Made by a program: the position numbers and the translations under genes
Notes under the pieces: generated by a model
The model's database searches: none
The model's input: the letters and a program-made list of their open reading frames with translations, nothing else
What the model was told of the DNA's origin: nothing
Assembly (NCBI GenBank): GCA_002336805.1
Contig: DDEZ01000012.1
Span: forward strand, 133,592-197,591
Source of the DNA: Bacteroidetes bacterium UBA1941
GTDB taxonomy: Bacteria; Bacteroidota; Bacteroidia; Chitinophagales; LD1
DNA: 64,000 nucleotides
Direction of reading: 5' to 3'
Shown: positions 26,698 through 35,702 of the stretch, piece by piece
Position numbering within the stretch: the stretch's first letter is position 1
How the letters are laid out: every line of letters begins with the position of its first letter

Positions 26698-26717
26698 TTA
26701 TCCACAACTTTTCCACA
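26698..26717 (+). other. Pair of DnaA-box-like nonamers
   Basis: TTATCCACA at 26698-26706 is an exact DnaA-box consensus. TTTTCCACA at 26709-26717 differs at one base, and both have the same orientation. They lie directly before the promoter of the 26749 gene. There is no dnaA, dnaN or AT-rich unwinding region here, so a replication origin is unlikely. DnaA-linked control of the next gene or chance are the alternatives. Confidence 0.35.
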
Positions 26718-26720
26718 AAC

Positions 26721-26728
26721 TATCTTTG
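26721..26728 (+). promoter_or_regulatory. Bacteroidota -7 box for the 26749 gene
   Basis: TATCTTTG is an exact TAnnTTTG 21 bases before the ATG. It follows the two DnaA-box-like nonamers directly. Confidence 0.6.
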
Positions 26729-26748
26729 TAGTCTAAATACAAGTGATT

Positions 26749-27138
26749 ATGAAATGGTTTGCAAAATGTATGATCGCCCTCGCAGTAGTCTGCACCGGTG
26801 ATAAAGTATCGGCCCAGATGGTAGCCGATGGTGGTATGGAAAACCCTAACGTGCTGGCCGAAGCAAAGGCACCTAGCACCTCTATCCAGAAAGAACTGAG
26901 CGTAGAGCTCAAAAATGATTGCGGCAAGCAGATAGCTATCTATGCCGGTGACAAGAAAGAAGTCTTTGGCGGCCACGCGCAGACCTTTGGCGGCATGAGC
27001 AAAAATACCATCTACGTAAAGGACGGTGATGTGGTATGCATCATGAATGACCCTAAGACCATCCAGGCGTGCTCTATAGTAAAAGCCACGACTACAAAGA
27101 TCGAAGTAAATCCGGGAGGAAACGGCTTCGTGAAATAA
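26749..27138 (+). CDS. Small exported protein of unknown function
   Basis: About 129 residues. The ATG at 26749 is preferred over the GTG two codons upstream. The N-terminus MKWFAKCMIALAVVCTGDKVSAQ is a signal peptide. The mature part is predicted to be a small beta-sandwich (LSVELKNDCGKQIAIYAGDKKEVFGG...) with cysteines at DCGK and twice later (VVCIMND, QACSIV). I recognise no family. It is monocistronic, with a promoter just upstream and a bidirectional hairpin 28 bases downstream. Confidence 0.72.
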   Translation: MKWFAKCMIALAVVCTGDKVSAQMVADGGMENPNVLAEAKAPSTSIQKELSVELKNDCGKQIAIYAGDKKEVFGGHAQTFGGMSKNTIYVKDGDVVCIMNDPKTIQACSIVKATTTKIEVNPGGNGFVK

Positions 27139-27165
27139 GACTTAATGTTTTGAAAAAATAGCGAG

Positions 27166-27198
27166 ATGGCCCATGTGTATGCATGGGCCATTTTATTT
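27166..27198. terminator. Bidirectional terminator between the 26749 and 27197 genes
   Basis: A 10-bp stem ATGGCCCATG / CATGGGCCAT with a TGTATG loop. T-rich sequence follows on the plus strand (TTTTATTT), and an A-run (GAAAAAATA) on the left supplies T residues on the minus strand. It can stop transcription from both convergent genes. Confidence 0.85.
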
Positions 27199-27520
27199 AC
27201 AGAAACTGGCCGATGGAGCGCAGGTAAGCAAAGATCAGATCGCACACTTTATGGATCTTCTCCTCTGCCAGGAAAAGCATAACGCGTGAGCGGCATTCTT
27301 TGAATACATGCTTTTTGACATCCTCTTCATACACCAGTTTGCCAGCTGATTCATCCCATATCTCTATAAAGAGATTGGTAATGACATACGCTTCATCTTC
27401 TGAAATATGAAAGTCGAGATGCTGATAGATATAGCGGATCGTCTGCCAGTAATCAGGCCTGCCCGGCACATTGAGTGCAGGGTTATAGATCATATTTGAG
27501 GTGGCTTGGTTTGTCCTCAT
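27197..27520 (-). CDS. Hypothetical helical protein
   Basis: 107 residues, soluble, with predicted long helices (ISEDEAYVITNLFIEIWDE, SRVMLFLAEEKIHKVCDLI). I do not recognise it. It has no signal peptide. It is separated from menB by an intrinsic terminator, so it is transcribed alone. A short protein but with coding-like codon usage and a fitting terminator after it, so I accept it as real. Confidence 0.6.
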   Translation of the reverse strand: MRTNQATSNMIYNPALNVPGRPDYWQTIRYIYQHLDFHISEDEAYVITNLFIEIWDESAGKLVYEEDVKKHVFKECRSRVMLFLAEEKIHKVCDLIFAYLRSIGQFL

Positions 27521-27606
27521 TTTTGGGGAAAAGGACGATAAAGATAAAACATTCCCTCTATTAATCCAGTAAACCTTCTATTCAATTTCACCTATGTGAG
27601 ACAGAC

Positions 27607-27636
27607 AAAAAAGGGAGTAGCCTGGTGGCTACTCCC
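27607..27636 (-). terminator. Intrinsic terminator after menB
   Basis: On the minus strand a 10-bp stem GGGAGTAGCC / GGCTACTCCC with a 4-base loop is followed by TTTTTT (the A-run at 27607-27612). It ends the menF-menD-menB run. Confidence 0.9.
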
Positions 27637-27666
27637 TCTGAGTATTGTGTCTTAGTTTGATTGTAC

Positions 27667-28488
27667 TTATGGGAACTTCGGAAACTTGCTCCAGTCCGGT
27701 TTACGCTTTTCTATAAAGGCATTCTTACCTTCCTTAGCTTCATCGCTGAGGTAGTAGAGGAGTGTGGCGTTGCCTGCCAGCTCTTGTATGCCTGCCTGGC
27801 CGTCCAGCTCTGCGTTGAAAGATGACTTCAGCATACGGATGGAGAGTGGAGACTTCTCTTGTATTTTCTTGCACCATTGTACCGTGGTATCTTCTAGTAC
27901 TTCCAGTGGCACTACTTTATTCACCAGGCCCATATCGAGCGCATCCTGTGCATTGTACTGATCGCAGAGGAACCATATCTCACGGGCTTTCTTCTGACCC
28001 ACGCACCGCGCGAGGTATGAAGCACCAAAGCCGCCATCAAAAGAACCTACCTTAGGACCCGTCTGACCAAAGATCGCATTCTCAGAAGCGATAGAGAGAT
28101 CACATACGACATGGAGCACGTGGCCTCCTCCGATAGCGAAGCCATTCACCATCGCGATCACTGCCTTAGGTATTGAGCGGATCTGTTTTTGCAGGTCCAG
28201 TACATTGAGGCGTGGTACCTGGTCCTTGCCTATATAACCGCCATTGCCGCGTACATTCTGGTCACCACCGGAGCAGAAGGCCATATCGCCCTCACCTGTC
28301 AGTATCACGATCTCTATCTCCAGGCTATCACGGCAGATATTCATCGCATCTATCATTTCCTTCACGGTGAGTGGCGTGAAGGCATTGCGGTAGCGCGGGC
28401 GGTTGATCGTGATCTTTCCTATTCCCTCGAAGAATTCAAACCTGATCTCTTCGTATTCTTTGATGGTTTTCCATTCTCTGTTTGCCAT
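27667..28488 (-). CDS. menB: 1,4-dihydroxy-2-naphthoyl-CoA synthase
   Basis: The ring-closing step of menaquinone synthesis, a 273-residue crotonase-fold enzyme. Typical MenB features are [18 protein letters not shown], the flexible [16 protein letters not shown] loop, [34 protein letters not shown] with its oxyanion and acidic residues, and the C-terminal [12 protein letters not shown]. It lies 46 bases downstream of menD on the same strand. Confidence 0.97.
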   Translation of the reverse strand: MANREWKTIKEYEEIRFEFFEGIGKITINRPRYRNAFTPLTVKEMIDAMNICRDSLEIEIVILTGEGDMAFCSGGDQNVRGNGGYIGKDQVPRLNVLDLQKQIRSIPKAVIAMVNGFAIGGGHVLHVVCDLSIASENAIFGQTGPKVGSFDGGFGASYLARCVGQKKAREIWFLCDQYNAQDALDMGLVNKVVPLEVLEDTTVQWCKKIQEKSPLSIRMLKSSFNAELDGQAGIQELAGNATLLYYLSDEAKEGKNAFIEKRKPDWSKFPKFP

Positions 28489-28534
28489 ATGCTTGGTATT
28501 GTGTAGTGAGTATTGAGTAGTGAGATAATGCAGA

Positions 28535-30175
28535 TTATTTATTGTTTGCTAAGAAACTAAAATACTCTTTGTACACCTTCTCACTGACTGCGCCGTCTGT
28601 TTTGATCTCCAGGATGGCCGGGCGGCCTTTTTGTGGTTTATAAAACTGCCCTAACACAAACTCCAGATCATCGGCGCGGTCGCAAAAATAATAAGGTATC
28701 TGATACATCTGGGCCAAATGTTCGGCACCGATATGATGCTTCGTTTCAAAGAAATCTGAAAAGCCCTCCACGCGCTGCGGGCCATCTATGAGGCGGAAGA
28801 TATTGCCACCACCATTATTGATCACGATGATGCGCAGCTGTGGGGAGAGATAGTTATTCCAAAGGCTATTAGAATCGTAGAGAAAGCTCACATCGCCCAA
28901 CACACAAATAGTAGGTCCAGTATACTGCAATGCCGCGCCGGCAGCAGTGCTCACAGAGCCATCTATTCCACTCGTACCGCGATTGGCATTGACAGTCGTA
29001 TCCGGACGATGGCGAAAGAATCCCGCATAGCGGATAGGTGAGCTATTGCCATACTGGATATGCGCGTCTTTGGGATAGGTTCCGGCCAAAGTCTGAAACA
29101 CCTGCCAATCACTGAGTGGTAAATTGGTTCCGTATCTTTCAGTACTAGCGATAGCCTTGCGATGCAGCGACATCCAGCTATTGCGAAAGGCTACATCCGA
29201 TGATCTCGGTGCAGAAGCAGACAGCGTGGCTACCAGATCACAGATGACATGGTGATATGCCTTTGCGCCCAGACCATTCCACTCCCCCTTATCATCGGAG
29301 AGGTGGTAGTGGTGCGCAGGTTGCACTTTGCGCAGGAACTGACGGATGCGCTTGGAGACCACCTGCCTGCCTATAGTGATGATAGTATCTGGCGCCAGCG
29401 CCTCCTGATCGCTCTCTATAGCCATCGCCAGCGTGGCATCTATATTGGTGACTGTATTAAGACCGTGTAGATTGGCCAGCGGCTCTGTGATGATAGTCAG
29501 GCCGGTGGTAGCAGATAGTTTGCGTATCAGTTCATAGAGGCCGGCATCCGGTGCATGCATCCCGCAGATCAGCAGGGTACGGGATGTGACAGGTACCTGT
29601 ACCACAGGCAGAGTGGGCAAAGCCGGCGCCGGCGCGGTGACGGTCAGACTTTTGTCTGCCTGGCCATAGAGTGGCTCGCGCAGCGGGATATTGATATGCA
29701 CAGGGCCATGACCTCCGCGGGTGGTTTCTGTGATGGCCTTCGCCGCGATGGTCGCAGCCTCTGCTGGCGCATCAGGCAGGGTATAGCTGGCTTTGATATA
29801 GTTGCCATAGATCTCTGTCTGGTTGATGGCCTGATTCTCGCCTATGCCGATATAGTCAGCAGGGCGGTCAGCGGTGAGGACCAGCAGAGGCATCTGCTGG
29901 TAGTATGCTTCGCAGATAGCTGGTGCAAAATTGAGCACTGCCGTACCAGAGGTGCAAACGATAGCCACGGGGCTACGCTGCTGCTGCGCTATACCGAGTG
30001 CAAAAAAACCAGCCACCCGTTCATCAGGTATCACCATACATTTCACATCCTTCAGCTGCGAAAACGCCAGGACCAGCGGTGCTGACCGGGAGCCGGGGGC
30101 AAACACTACATGCTTGATACCACGTATCCGGCATACTTCTGCGAGGGCTTGTATATTCTGTTTATCTGTGGTCAA
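28535..30175 (-). CDS. menD: SEPHCHC synthase (MenD)
   Basis: A ThDP-dependent enzyme joining isochorismate and 2-oxoglutarate in menaquinone synthesis; 546 residues. The N-terminal [16 protein letters not shown], the ThDP region [18 protein letters not shown] and [12 protein letters not shown] match MenD. The start is a TTG at 30175 (MTTDKQNIQ); the nearest upstream ATG is in frame with an early stop. It lies 46 bases upstream of menB and 43 bases downstream of menF. Confidence 0.96.
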   Translation of the reverse strand: MTTDKQNIQALAEVCRIRGIKHVVFAPGSRSAPLVLAFSQLKDVKCMVIPDERVAGFFALGIAQQQRSPVAIVCTSGTAVLNFAPAICEAYYQQMPLLVLTADRPADYIGIGENQAINQTEIYGNYIKASYTLPDAPAEAATIAAKAITETTRGGHGPVHINIPLREPLYGQADKSLTVTAPAPALPTLPVVQVPVTSRTLLICGMHAPDAGLYELIRKLSATTGLTIITEPLANLHGLNTVTNIDATLAMAIESDQEALAPDTIITIGRQVVSKRIRQFLRKVQPAHHYHLSDDKGEWNGLGAKAYHHVICDLVATLSASAPRSSDVAFRNSWMSLHRKAIASTERYGTNLPLSDWQVFQTLAGTYPKDAHIQYGNSSPIRYAGFFRHRPDTTVNANRGTSGIDGSVSTAAGAALQYTGPTICVLGDVSFLYDSNSLWNNYLSPQLRIIVINNGGGNIFRLIDGPQRVEGFSDFFETKHHIGAEHLAQMYQIPYYFCDRADDLEFVLGQFYKPQKGRPAILEIKTDGAVSEKVYKEYFSFLANNK

Positions 30176-30218
30176 AATACTATAGTGTCATAAGACGGGG
30201 CAAACATAATGAAAAGCA

Positions 30219-31229
30219 TTATAGCAGGCTTTTGAGGACGGCTATCTTGCGCTCACTTTCCTGCCATTCCATCTCAGGGTCACTATCAGCGGTGATACCA
30301 CATCCTGCGTAAAATATCAAATGCTTTGCAGTGACCTCCATGCAGCGCAGGTTCACGAAAAGGTCAGTGCGGCCACCGCGGCCTACCGGCCCCAGATAGC
30401 CGGCATAGAATCTCCGGTCAAACCCCTCCTCCGCCTGAATGAACTTCACAGCACGTGACTGCGGCATACCGGATACAGCAGGCGTAGGATGCAGCCGCCT
30501 CACCACCTGCTGCCATAGCTGGTCCTGCCCGGAGACGACAGAGAAAGTAGTCAGCAGGTGCTTCAGGCTACCAGCCTCGCGTGTCATAGGACCTTTTGTG
30601 CTGATCTTCACGCCGGGGATCGCCGCCAGTTTCTTTCTGATAAAATCCGTGACGATGGCTTGCTCTTCTTTTTCCTTGTCGCCCCATGGCTTGAGATCTG
30701 TGATAGCTTTGGTACCGGCCAGTGAGTAGGTGATCAGTTTGCCACCCTTCTGCGCGGCCAGTACCTCAGGGCTGGCTCCTATCCACAGGCCCACGCCCGG
30801 TATCATAGTGAGTGAGACAAAAGCTTTCGGATAGGCCTTGCAGAGCCTGTCAAAGAAAAGTGCAGGATGAAAGCCATCCGGCCGTGCCATAGACCATGCG
30901 CGGGCGGCTACGATTTTGCCATACTGCCCAGTGCCGATCGCCAGCCTGATCTTTTTGACCAGCTCGGTGAAGGAGGTACGGCTGGCAGATTTTGGCCTGC
31001 TGACAGGAGTAGCGGTAGCCGTAGCCTTTAAGCCATCTACAATGTAATAGGGCTTCTCTGCCGGGTCAAAAGGCGCGAAAGCAAATCCTTGCATCCCTTC
31101 CCTGAGGCTCCTCACTACTCCACCGGATATGTGTTGTACTGCACGCAGGCCTGGCAGGCGATATAGCGCCAGGGCATGCCCCTGTGAGAGGGCCAGATCA
31201 TAGAGCGTAGCTGTGTCTTTGCGTGGCAA
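30219..31229 (-). CDS. menF: Isochorismate synthase
   Basis: It opens the menaquinone branch by isomerising chorismate to isochorismate. This 336-residue chorismate-binding-domain protein has KIVAARAWSM, PGVGLWIGASPEVLAAQ, TYSLAGTKA, LHPTPAVSGMPQSRAVKFI and FYAGCGITADSDPEMEW. It is shorter than E. coli MenF (about 430 residues), because the N-terminal half is reduced, as in many Bacteroidota isochorismate synthases. It heads the menF-menD-menB run; menC, menE and menA are elsewhere. Confidence 0.92.
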   Translation of the reverse strand: MPRKDTATLYDLALSQGHALALYRLPGLRAVQHISGGVVRSLREGMQGFAFAPFDPAEKPYYIVDGLKATATATPVSRPKSASRTSFTELVKKIRLAIGTGQYGKIVAARAWSMARPDGFHPALFFDRLCKAYPKAFVSLTMIPGVGLWIGASPEVLAAQKGGKLITYSLAGTKAITDLKPWGDKEKEEQAIVTDFIRKKLAAIPGVKISTKGPMTREAGSLKHLLTTFSVVSGQDQLWQQVVRRLHPTPAVSGMPQSRAVKFIQAEEGFDRRFYAGYLGPVGRGGRTDLFVNLRCMEVTAKHLIFYAGCGITADSDPEMEWQESERKIAVLKSLL

Positions 31230-31331
31230 GGCTATTAATGCTTATCTGAAATTGTATCTTCACAACGAAAGTATCTAAAAATAAGAATCAGGAAAGCGTC
31301 CCCTCCGCACCTGTTTACACCGCCACATTTT

Positions 31332-31952
31332 ATGATCGAAAAGGAACTCTACTTTATCCGCCACGGTCAGACCGACCACAATAAGAAAGGCATCGTACAG
31401 GGCAAAGGCGTGAACCTGCCCCTGAATGAACTGGGCCAGAGGCAAGCCAGAGGTTTTTTTGAAATGTACAAAGGGGTACCTTTTGACAAGATCTATACCT
31501 CTACCCTACTGCGTGCGCAGGAGACGATCTACCCTTTTCGCGAGCTGGGTTTTGATTTCGAACCGAGGCCGGAGCTGGATGAGATCAGCTGGGGCGACAT
31601 GGAGGGCAATGCCACTGTGATGGAAAACAGCGACGATTTTCGCAACCTCACAGATCAATGGAAAGCTGGTAACGACCACGCCAAGCCTGAGGGCGGTGAG
31701 AGCCCCCATGACCTGCAGACCCGACAGCTCCGCTTCATAGAGCACCTCAGGAGCCAGCCGTACAAAACAGTGCTGGTGTCTATGCATGGCCGAGCTATCC
31801 GCTGCATGATGTGTACGCTTACGGGTACGCCTCTAAAGAACATGGAGGATTTCCCACACGTGAACCTGTCACTCTACAAAGTAAACCTGCTGGACGGCGG
31901 TAAGTTTGAGATAGAAAAGTTTAACGATACTGCCCACCTGGAGAATATCTGA
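31332..31952 (+). CDS. Histidine phosphatase family protein
   Basis: A 206-residue phosphoglycerate-mutase-like phosphatase. The catalytic RHG motif is YFIRHGQTDHNKKG near 8-20, with the partner residues Arg (LLRAQET) and His in VSMHGRAIRCMM near 152-163. Substrate is unknown; it could be a phosphoglycerate or a nucleotide. It is divergent from menF and converges on gldC with four bases between the stops. Confidence 0.9.
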   Translation: MIEKELYFIRHGQTDHNKKGIVQGKGVNLPLNELGQRQARGFFEMYKGVPFDKIYTSTLLRAQETIYPFRELGFDFEPRPELDEISWGDMEGNATVMENSDDFRNLTDQWKAGNDHAKPEGGESPHDLQTRQLRFIEHLRSQPYKTVLVSMHGRAIRCMMCTLTGTPLKNMEDFPHVNLSLYKVNLLDGGKFEIEKFNDTAHLENI

Positions 31953-31956
31953 TGGC

Positions 31957-32310
31957 CTAGCCCCTGCTGGTTTCCCAGTCGGCCGTTTTCTTGGCCAGTT
32001 GCTCTGCAAACGCCTTCACCTCATCCTTTACATAAGGATTTTTAGTAGCCTTCTGATAGGAGTCTGCCATAGACAGCAGCGTCTGGAAGAAATGCGAGTG
32101 CATCTCATCGGTGGTCATCTCATTTGTCCAGAGGTCTATCTTGAGGGTTTCCTTGCTGGCAGCATCCCATATAGATACCATGATAGATTTGCAGTCGCGC
32201 AGCTCCTGGGTCTTGGTATCAGTAGCCTGCCACTTGATATCCACGGGCACGTTCTGCTCGTTGAGGCCTATTTTAAATCTTATCTCTGACTGTTTAGCGA
32301 TCTTAGACAT
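31957..32310 (-). CDS. gldC: Gliding motility protein GldC
   Basis: A 117-residue cytoplasmic protein of the GldC family. In gliding Bacteroidota it is one of the Gld proteins needed for full motility, though its molecular role is unclear; it also occurs in non-gliding species. Conserved blocks are SEIRFKIGLNEQNVPVDIKW, SIMVSIWDA, LKIDLWTNEMTTDEM and the Gln-Thr-rich helical end. It lies 13 bases after the thioredoxin-family gene and is co-transcribed with it. Confidence 0.93.
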   Translation of the reverse strand: MSKIAKQSEIRFKIGLNEQNVPVDIKWQATDTKTQELRDCKSIMVSIWDAASKETLKIDLWTNEMTTDEMHSHFFQTLLSMADSYQKATKNPYVKDEVKAFAEQLAKKTADWETSRG

Positions 32311-32323
32311 TTTTAGTTTTTAT

Positions 32324-32932
32324 TCAGCTATTCCATTTCTTGACCAAATCTATAAATTCCTCCTGTATGCTGCGGGTAGCATCCTGTGCATACCAGGCAT
32401 GTATCATGCGCACCTTATCTCCAAAGGAAATATCAGTACGGTCTTTATTCTCCAATACTATCCGCTGTAGTGCCTGCGGGCGCGGCCCCCAGGTGCCGAG
32501 CTCCTCTCCGGTGTCTGTACGGAGGCAGATCAGCTTGGGTATAGAGCGGCTGCCGCCAGTGGTATAGTGATCGAGCACCTCGGGATATGCGTCGCTCTGC
32601 AGCACCCTGAAGTCTATCCTCTCGCTACAGGTAGAGAAAGTGTAAAGCGCGCCTATCTCCTGAGATACATCTCCGCACCACGGCTCTGCCAGTACCACCC
32701 AGGTCCAGTGGTCGCGCACGGTACTCAGCTGGTTATACAGCTTAGATTCTATATTGATAGATGACAGCACGTGATCCATGCGCTTCAGGTTCTCTCCTGT
32801 GTAGCGTAGCATCTTCTCCTGCCGGTATAGCTCGGGGCGGTCCTCACTCTCTACGTAGTGCCTGACGAGGGCATAGTATTGCTCCCAGCTCAGTGTCTGG
32901 CCGAGTATTTCCTGTGTGATGTGACCTGGCAT
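32324..32932 (-). CDS. Thioredoxin-family protein with WCGD active site
   Basis: About 202 residues from the ATG at 32932; an upstream in-frame start would add an unrelated 24-residue extension. A helical N-terminal half (SWEQYYALVRHYVESED) is followed by a thioredoxin fold. The active site is WVVLAEPWCGDVSQEI, where only the first cysteine of the CxxC pair is present (C-G-D-V). It is therefore unlikely to be a normal disulfide oxidoreductase and may act as a single-cysteine redox or binding protein. It is upstream of gldC. Confidence 0.85.
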   Translation of the reverse strand: MPGHITQEILGQTLSWEQYYALVRHYVESEDRPELYRQEKMLRYTGENLKRMDHVLSSINIESKLYNQLSTVRDHWTWVVLAEPWCGDVSQEIGALYTFSTCSERIDFRVLQSDAYPEVLDHYTTGGSRSIPKLICLRTDTGEELGTWGPRPQALQRIVLENKDRTDISFGDKVRMIHAWYAQDATRSIQEEFIDLVKKWNS

Positions 32933-33091
32933 ATGCGGTGCCAAAATACATGATTTTGCGCAAGCTACATGGCGTATGGCTGCACATCTGGTATACCATC
33001 CCACCTGGACCTACTCTTAAAAATTTACAACCGGCCATAGCAAATGACTGCATAGTCGTACCTTGCAGCCGCTAAAAACCACCTCCGCGCC

Positions 33092-33949
33092 ATGCTAAGA
33101 GTAGACTGGACAAAATTTGAGACCTATAGCGAGCCGATAGCCATCATCATCATCTCCTACGTGATAGCAAAGCTCCTGAGCCTCATCATACGCAGGTATA
33201 TCCGCAAGTCGGCCAATGTCATGCACTTTGACCCGACCAACTATAACTTTCTGCAGAATGCGATGAGTTTCATCGTTTTCATCTGTGCCACGCTCTTTAT
33301 TTTCTGGCGTATCCCCACGCTACATAGTTTTGGAAAGACACTCTTCGCCGGTGCAGGGATAGCAGCTGCCATCATCGGTTTTGCATCTCAGGAGGCCTTC
33401 TCCAATATCATCAGCGGTGTTTTTATCGTGATATTCAAACCATTCAGCGTGGGGGACTACATTAAACTACTAACCAGCAATCAGATAGGGATAGTAGAAG
33501 ACATCACCATCCGCCATACCATCATCAAAAGCATAGAGAACCGCCGCATAGTGATCCCTAACTCCGTGATCAGCCGCGAGGCGATCCTGAATAGTACGAT
33601 CAAGGACCCGCGGGTCAAATTTAACCTCGAAGTAGTGGTGGTCTATGAAAGTAACATAGACAGAACCCTGGATATCATGAAGGAAGAAGCGCAAAACCAC
33701 CCTGATTTCATAGACGGCCGTACGGAGGCGCAAAAGCGCCAAAATGAGCCGATGGTAGTGGCCAAAGTAGTAGCCCTGGAGGATAATGGTGTCCGCTGCC
33801 GGGCGTATGTCTGGGCGCCAAACAACGATGTTGCCTTTGAGATGAAATGCGATCTGCTCAAGACCATAAAGGACCGTTACGACCAGGAGGGCATCCAAAT
33901 ATCTCATGCTCAGCGCCTCATGGGTCTTAATACAAAGAAATCAGTGTAA
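33092..33949 (+). CDS. Small-conductance mechanosensitive channel (MscS family)
   Basis: A 285-residue inner-membrane protein with three transmembrane segments (about 16-37, 55-75 and 80-105) followed by the MscS pore and cytoplasmic beta domain. The gate region is AGAGIAAAIIGFASQEAFSNIISGVF. The beta domain has VGDYIKL, GIVEDITIRHTIIKSIENRRIVIPNS. It releases solutes upon osmotic down-shock. It lies 159 bases downstream of and divergent from the thioredoxin gene. Confidence 0.93.
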   Translation: MLRVDWTKFETYSEPIAIIIISYVIAKLLSLIIRRYIRKSANVMHFDPTNYNFLQNAMSFIVFICATLFIFWRIPTLHSFGKTLFAGAGIAAAIIGFASQEAFSNIISGVFIVIFKPFSVGDYIKLLTSNQIGIVEDITIRHTIIKSIENRRIVIPNSVISREAILNSTIKDPRVKFNLEVVVVYESNIDRTLDIMKEEAQNHPDFIDGRTEAQKRQNEPMVVAKVVALEDNGVRCRAYVWAPNNDVAFEMKCDLLKTIKDRYDQEGIQISHAQRLMGLNTKKSV

Positions 33950-34048
33950 CATTCCTTACGGATAACACGTAAGAAACTGTGGACAACTTCGTCCAAAAGC
34001 TGACAACTCCCGCACCCCCTTTTCGTAAACACAACTAAAACGACGGAT

Positions 34049-34462
34049 ATGCGTGCGATCATCAGCATCCTTGTGTGGGCTTCTGTATTAGCTATACTGG
34101 CCATGGTCAGCAGCTGCTCCAAGACCAATAGCCACACCTTCAAACTTTATTTCTATACTACCAATACCACCATGCCCAAGGTGTATGTGATACAGAATGG
34201 CAAGAATATGGGGCAGGTCCCGCTGCTGCAGTCAGATCCTGCTGCTGTAGACTCTGTACACCAACTGATGGTCTCCACACACGATGCCTCTGCTGAAATA
34301 GACCTGGCAGATGCGCAAGGGCATGTAGTAGAGATGATAACTTATAAGTTTCACGATGACGGGTCCTTCAAAGAAGGCGGCGGTGGCTACCTGCTGTATG
34401 ATACCTGGCAGAAAGAGCCATACCATCTGCTGCTCCGCCTGAATGGCCAGTTTAAGCTCTGA
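34049..34462 (+). CDS. Putative lipoprotein of unknown function
   Basis: 137 residues with a hydrophobic N-terminus ending in the lipobox MVSSC, so lipidation at Cys near residue 23 is expected. The mature part is beta-rich, containing a repeated FYTTNTTMPKVYVIQNGK strand pattern, a glycine cluster KEGGGGYLLYDT and a C-terminal LLLRLNGQFKL. I do not recognise a family. It converges on purM with two bases between the stops. Confidence 0.75.
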   Translation: MRAIISILVWASVLAILAMVSSCSKTNSHTFKLYFYTTNTTMPKVYVIQNGKNMGQVPLLQSDPAAVDSVHQLMVSTHDASAEIDLADAQGHVVEMITYKFHDDGSFKEGGGGYLLYDTWQKEPYHLLLRLNGQFKL

Positions 34463-34464
34463 TC

Positions 34465-35631
34465 CTACTCGTATACGAAGCTGCCTTGCGGTGCGGTGAG
34501 TACCACTTGGTTTCTGTCTGATGCCTCTACATGGCCTATGACCTGTGCCTCTATACCAAATGAGCGCGCTGCTTCTATCACCTGTTGCGCATCTTTCTCA
34601 TCTACATACACCTCGAGGCGTGTGCCACAGTTCAGCACCTTATACATTTCTTTCCAGCCGGTGCCCGATTCAGACTGCACCAGATCAAAGATCGGAGCTA
34701 TAGGCAATAAGTTATCTTTTACGATGCGGAGGCCCTCTATGTAGTGCAACACCTTGGTGTGCGCTCCTCCTGTGCAGTTGATCAGCCCATGTACACGGCC
34801 GGGCATCTCATGCAGCAGCCTTTGTATCACCGGGGCGTAGGTACGGGTGGGAGATAGCAGCGCCTGACCGACGTTGAGCGGTGTCCCCTCCAGTGGGTCT
34901 GTGACTTTCTTTGATCCGCTATACACTAGGCTCGCATCTATATTCTGATCGAATGTTTCGGGATATTTTTCTGCGTAGTATTTACCCAGCACATCGTGGC
35001 GGGCCGAGGTGAGGCCATTGCTGGAGATACCAGAGTTATAAACTTTCTCATAGCTGGCCTGGCCTGATGATGCCAGTCCTACTATCACATGGCCGGGCTT
35101 AATATTTTGAGTCAGTACGAGATCATTGCGCTTCATACGTATGGTCATAGCCGCATCTACGGTCACTGTTTTCACTATATCGCCGAGGTCGGCAGTCTCT
35201 CCACCCATCAGCTGTATCTGCACGCCTGCGTCATTCATAGCGTCTATAAACTCCTGCGTGCCCGCTATGATCTCCGCTATCACCTCACCGGGTATGTAGT
35301 TCTTATTGCGGTTGATCACCGATGTGAGGAGAAATTTATCTGTAGCACCTACGCACAGCAGATCATCCAGATTCATCACGATAGCATCCTGCGCTATACC
35401 GCGCCATACTGATATATCGCCTGTTTCGCGCCAGTAGAGATAGGCCAGGATAGACTTGGTGCCTGAGCCATCAGCGCTCATTACATTGCACCACTGCTCA
35501 TCGCCGCCCATATAGTCAGGGTAGACCTTGCAAAAGGCCTTTGGGTAGAGGCCGTGATAGAGGTGTTTTACAGCTGCGTGTACATCTTCTTTGCTGGCAG
35601 ATACGCCCCGCTGCAGGTATTTGTCATCCAT
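34465..35631 (-). CDS. purM: Phosphoribosylformylglycinamidine cyclo-ligase (PurM-like)
   Basis: An ATP-dependent step in purine synthesis making AIR from FGAM. This 388-residue AIR-synthase-fold protein has GSGTKSILAYLYW, RGIAQDAIVMNLDDLLCVGA, LMGGETADLGDIV and GLINCTGGAHTKVL. The family usually has about 340 residues; the Bacteroidota form is longer and has a divergent N-terminus, as here. It is transcribed divergently from the TPR gene. Since several PurM-fold enzymes look alike, I keep a small doubt about the exact reaction. Confidence 0.88.
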   Translation of the reverse strand: MDDKYLQRGVSASKEDVHAAVKHLYHGLYPKAFCKVYPDYMGGDEQWCNVMSADGSGTKSILAYLYWRETGDISVWRGIAQDAIVMNLDDLLCVGATDKFLLTSVINRNKNYIPGEVIAEIIAGTQEFIDAMNDAGVQIQLMGGETADLGDIVKTVTVDAAMTIRMKRNDLVLTQNIKPGHVIVGLASSGQASYEKVYNSGISSNGLTSARHDVLGKYYAEKYPETFDQNIDASLVYSGSKKVTDPLEGTPLNVGQALLSPTRTYAPVIQRLLHEMPGRVHGLINCTGGAHTKVLHYIEGLRIVKDNLLPIAPIFDLVQSESGTGWKEMYKVLNCGTRLEVYVDEKDAQQVIEAARSFGIEAQVIGHVEASDRNQVVLTAPQGSFVYE

Positions 35632-35642
35632 GTGCGCTTATC

Positions 35643-35650
35643 TATATTTG
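35643..35650 (+). promoter_or_regulatory. Bacteroidota -7 box for the TPR gene
   Basis: TATATTTG is an exact TAnnTTTG. The expected leader to the ATG at 35703 is about 48 bases. Confidence 0.5.
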
Positions 35651-35702
35651 ACAGAGCCAAAGAAACGGACAAAAAACGATAATCATAAAAGCTTTCATCC
35701 AC

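Noticed and set aside
33970..33990. Possible DnaA box (TGTGGACAA) upstream of the 34049 lipoprotein
   Set aside because: Differs from the consensus and stands alone, so it is compatible with chance.
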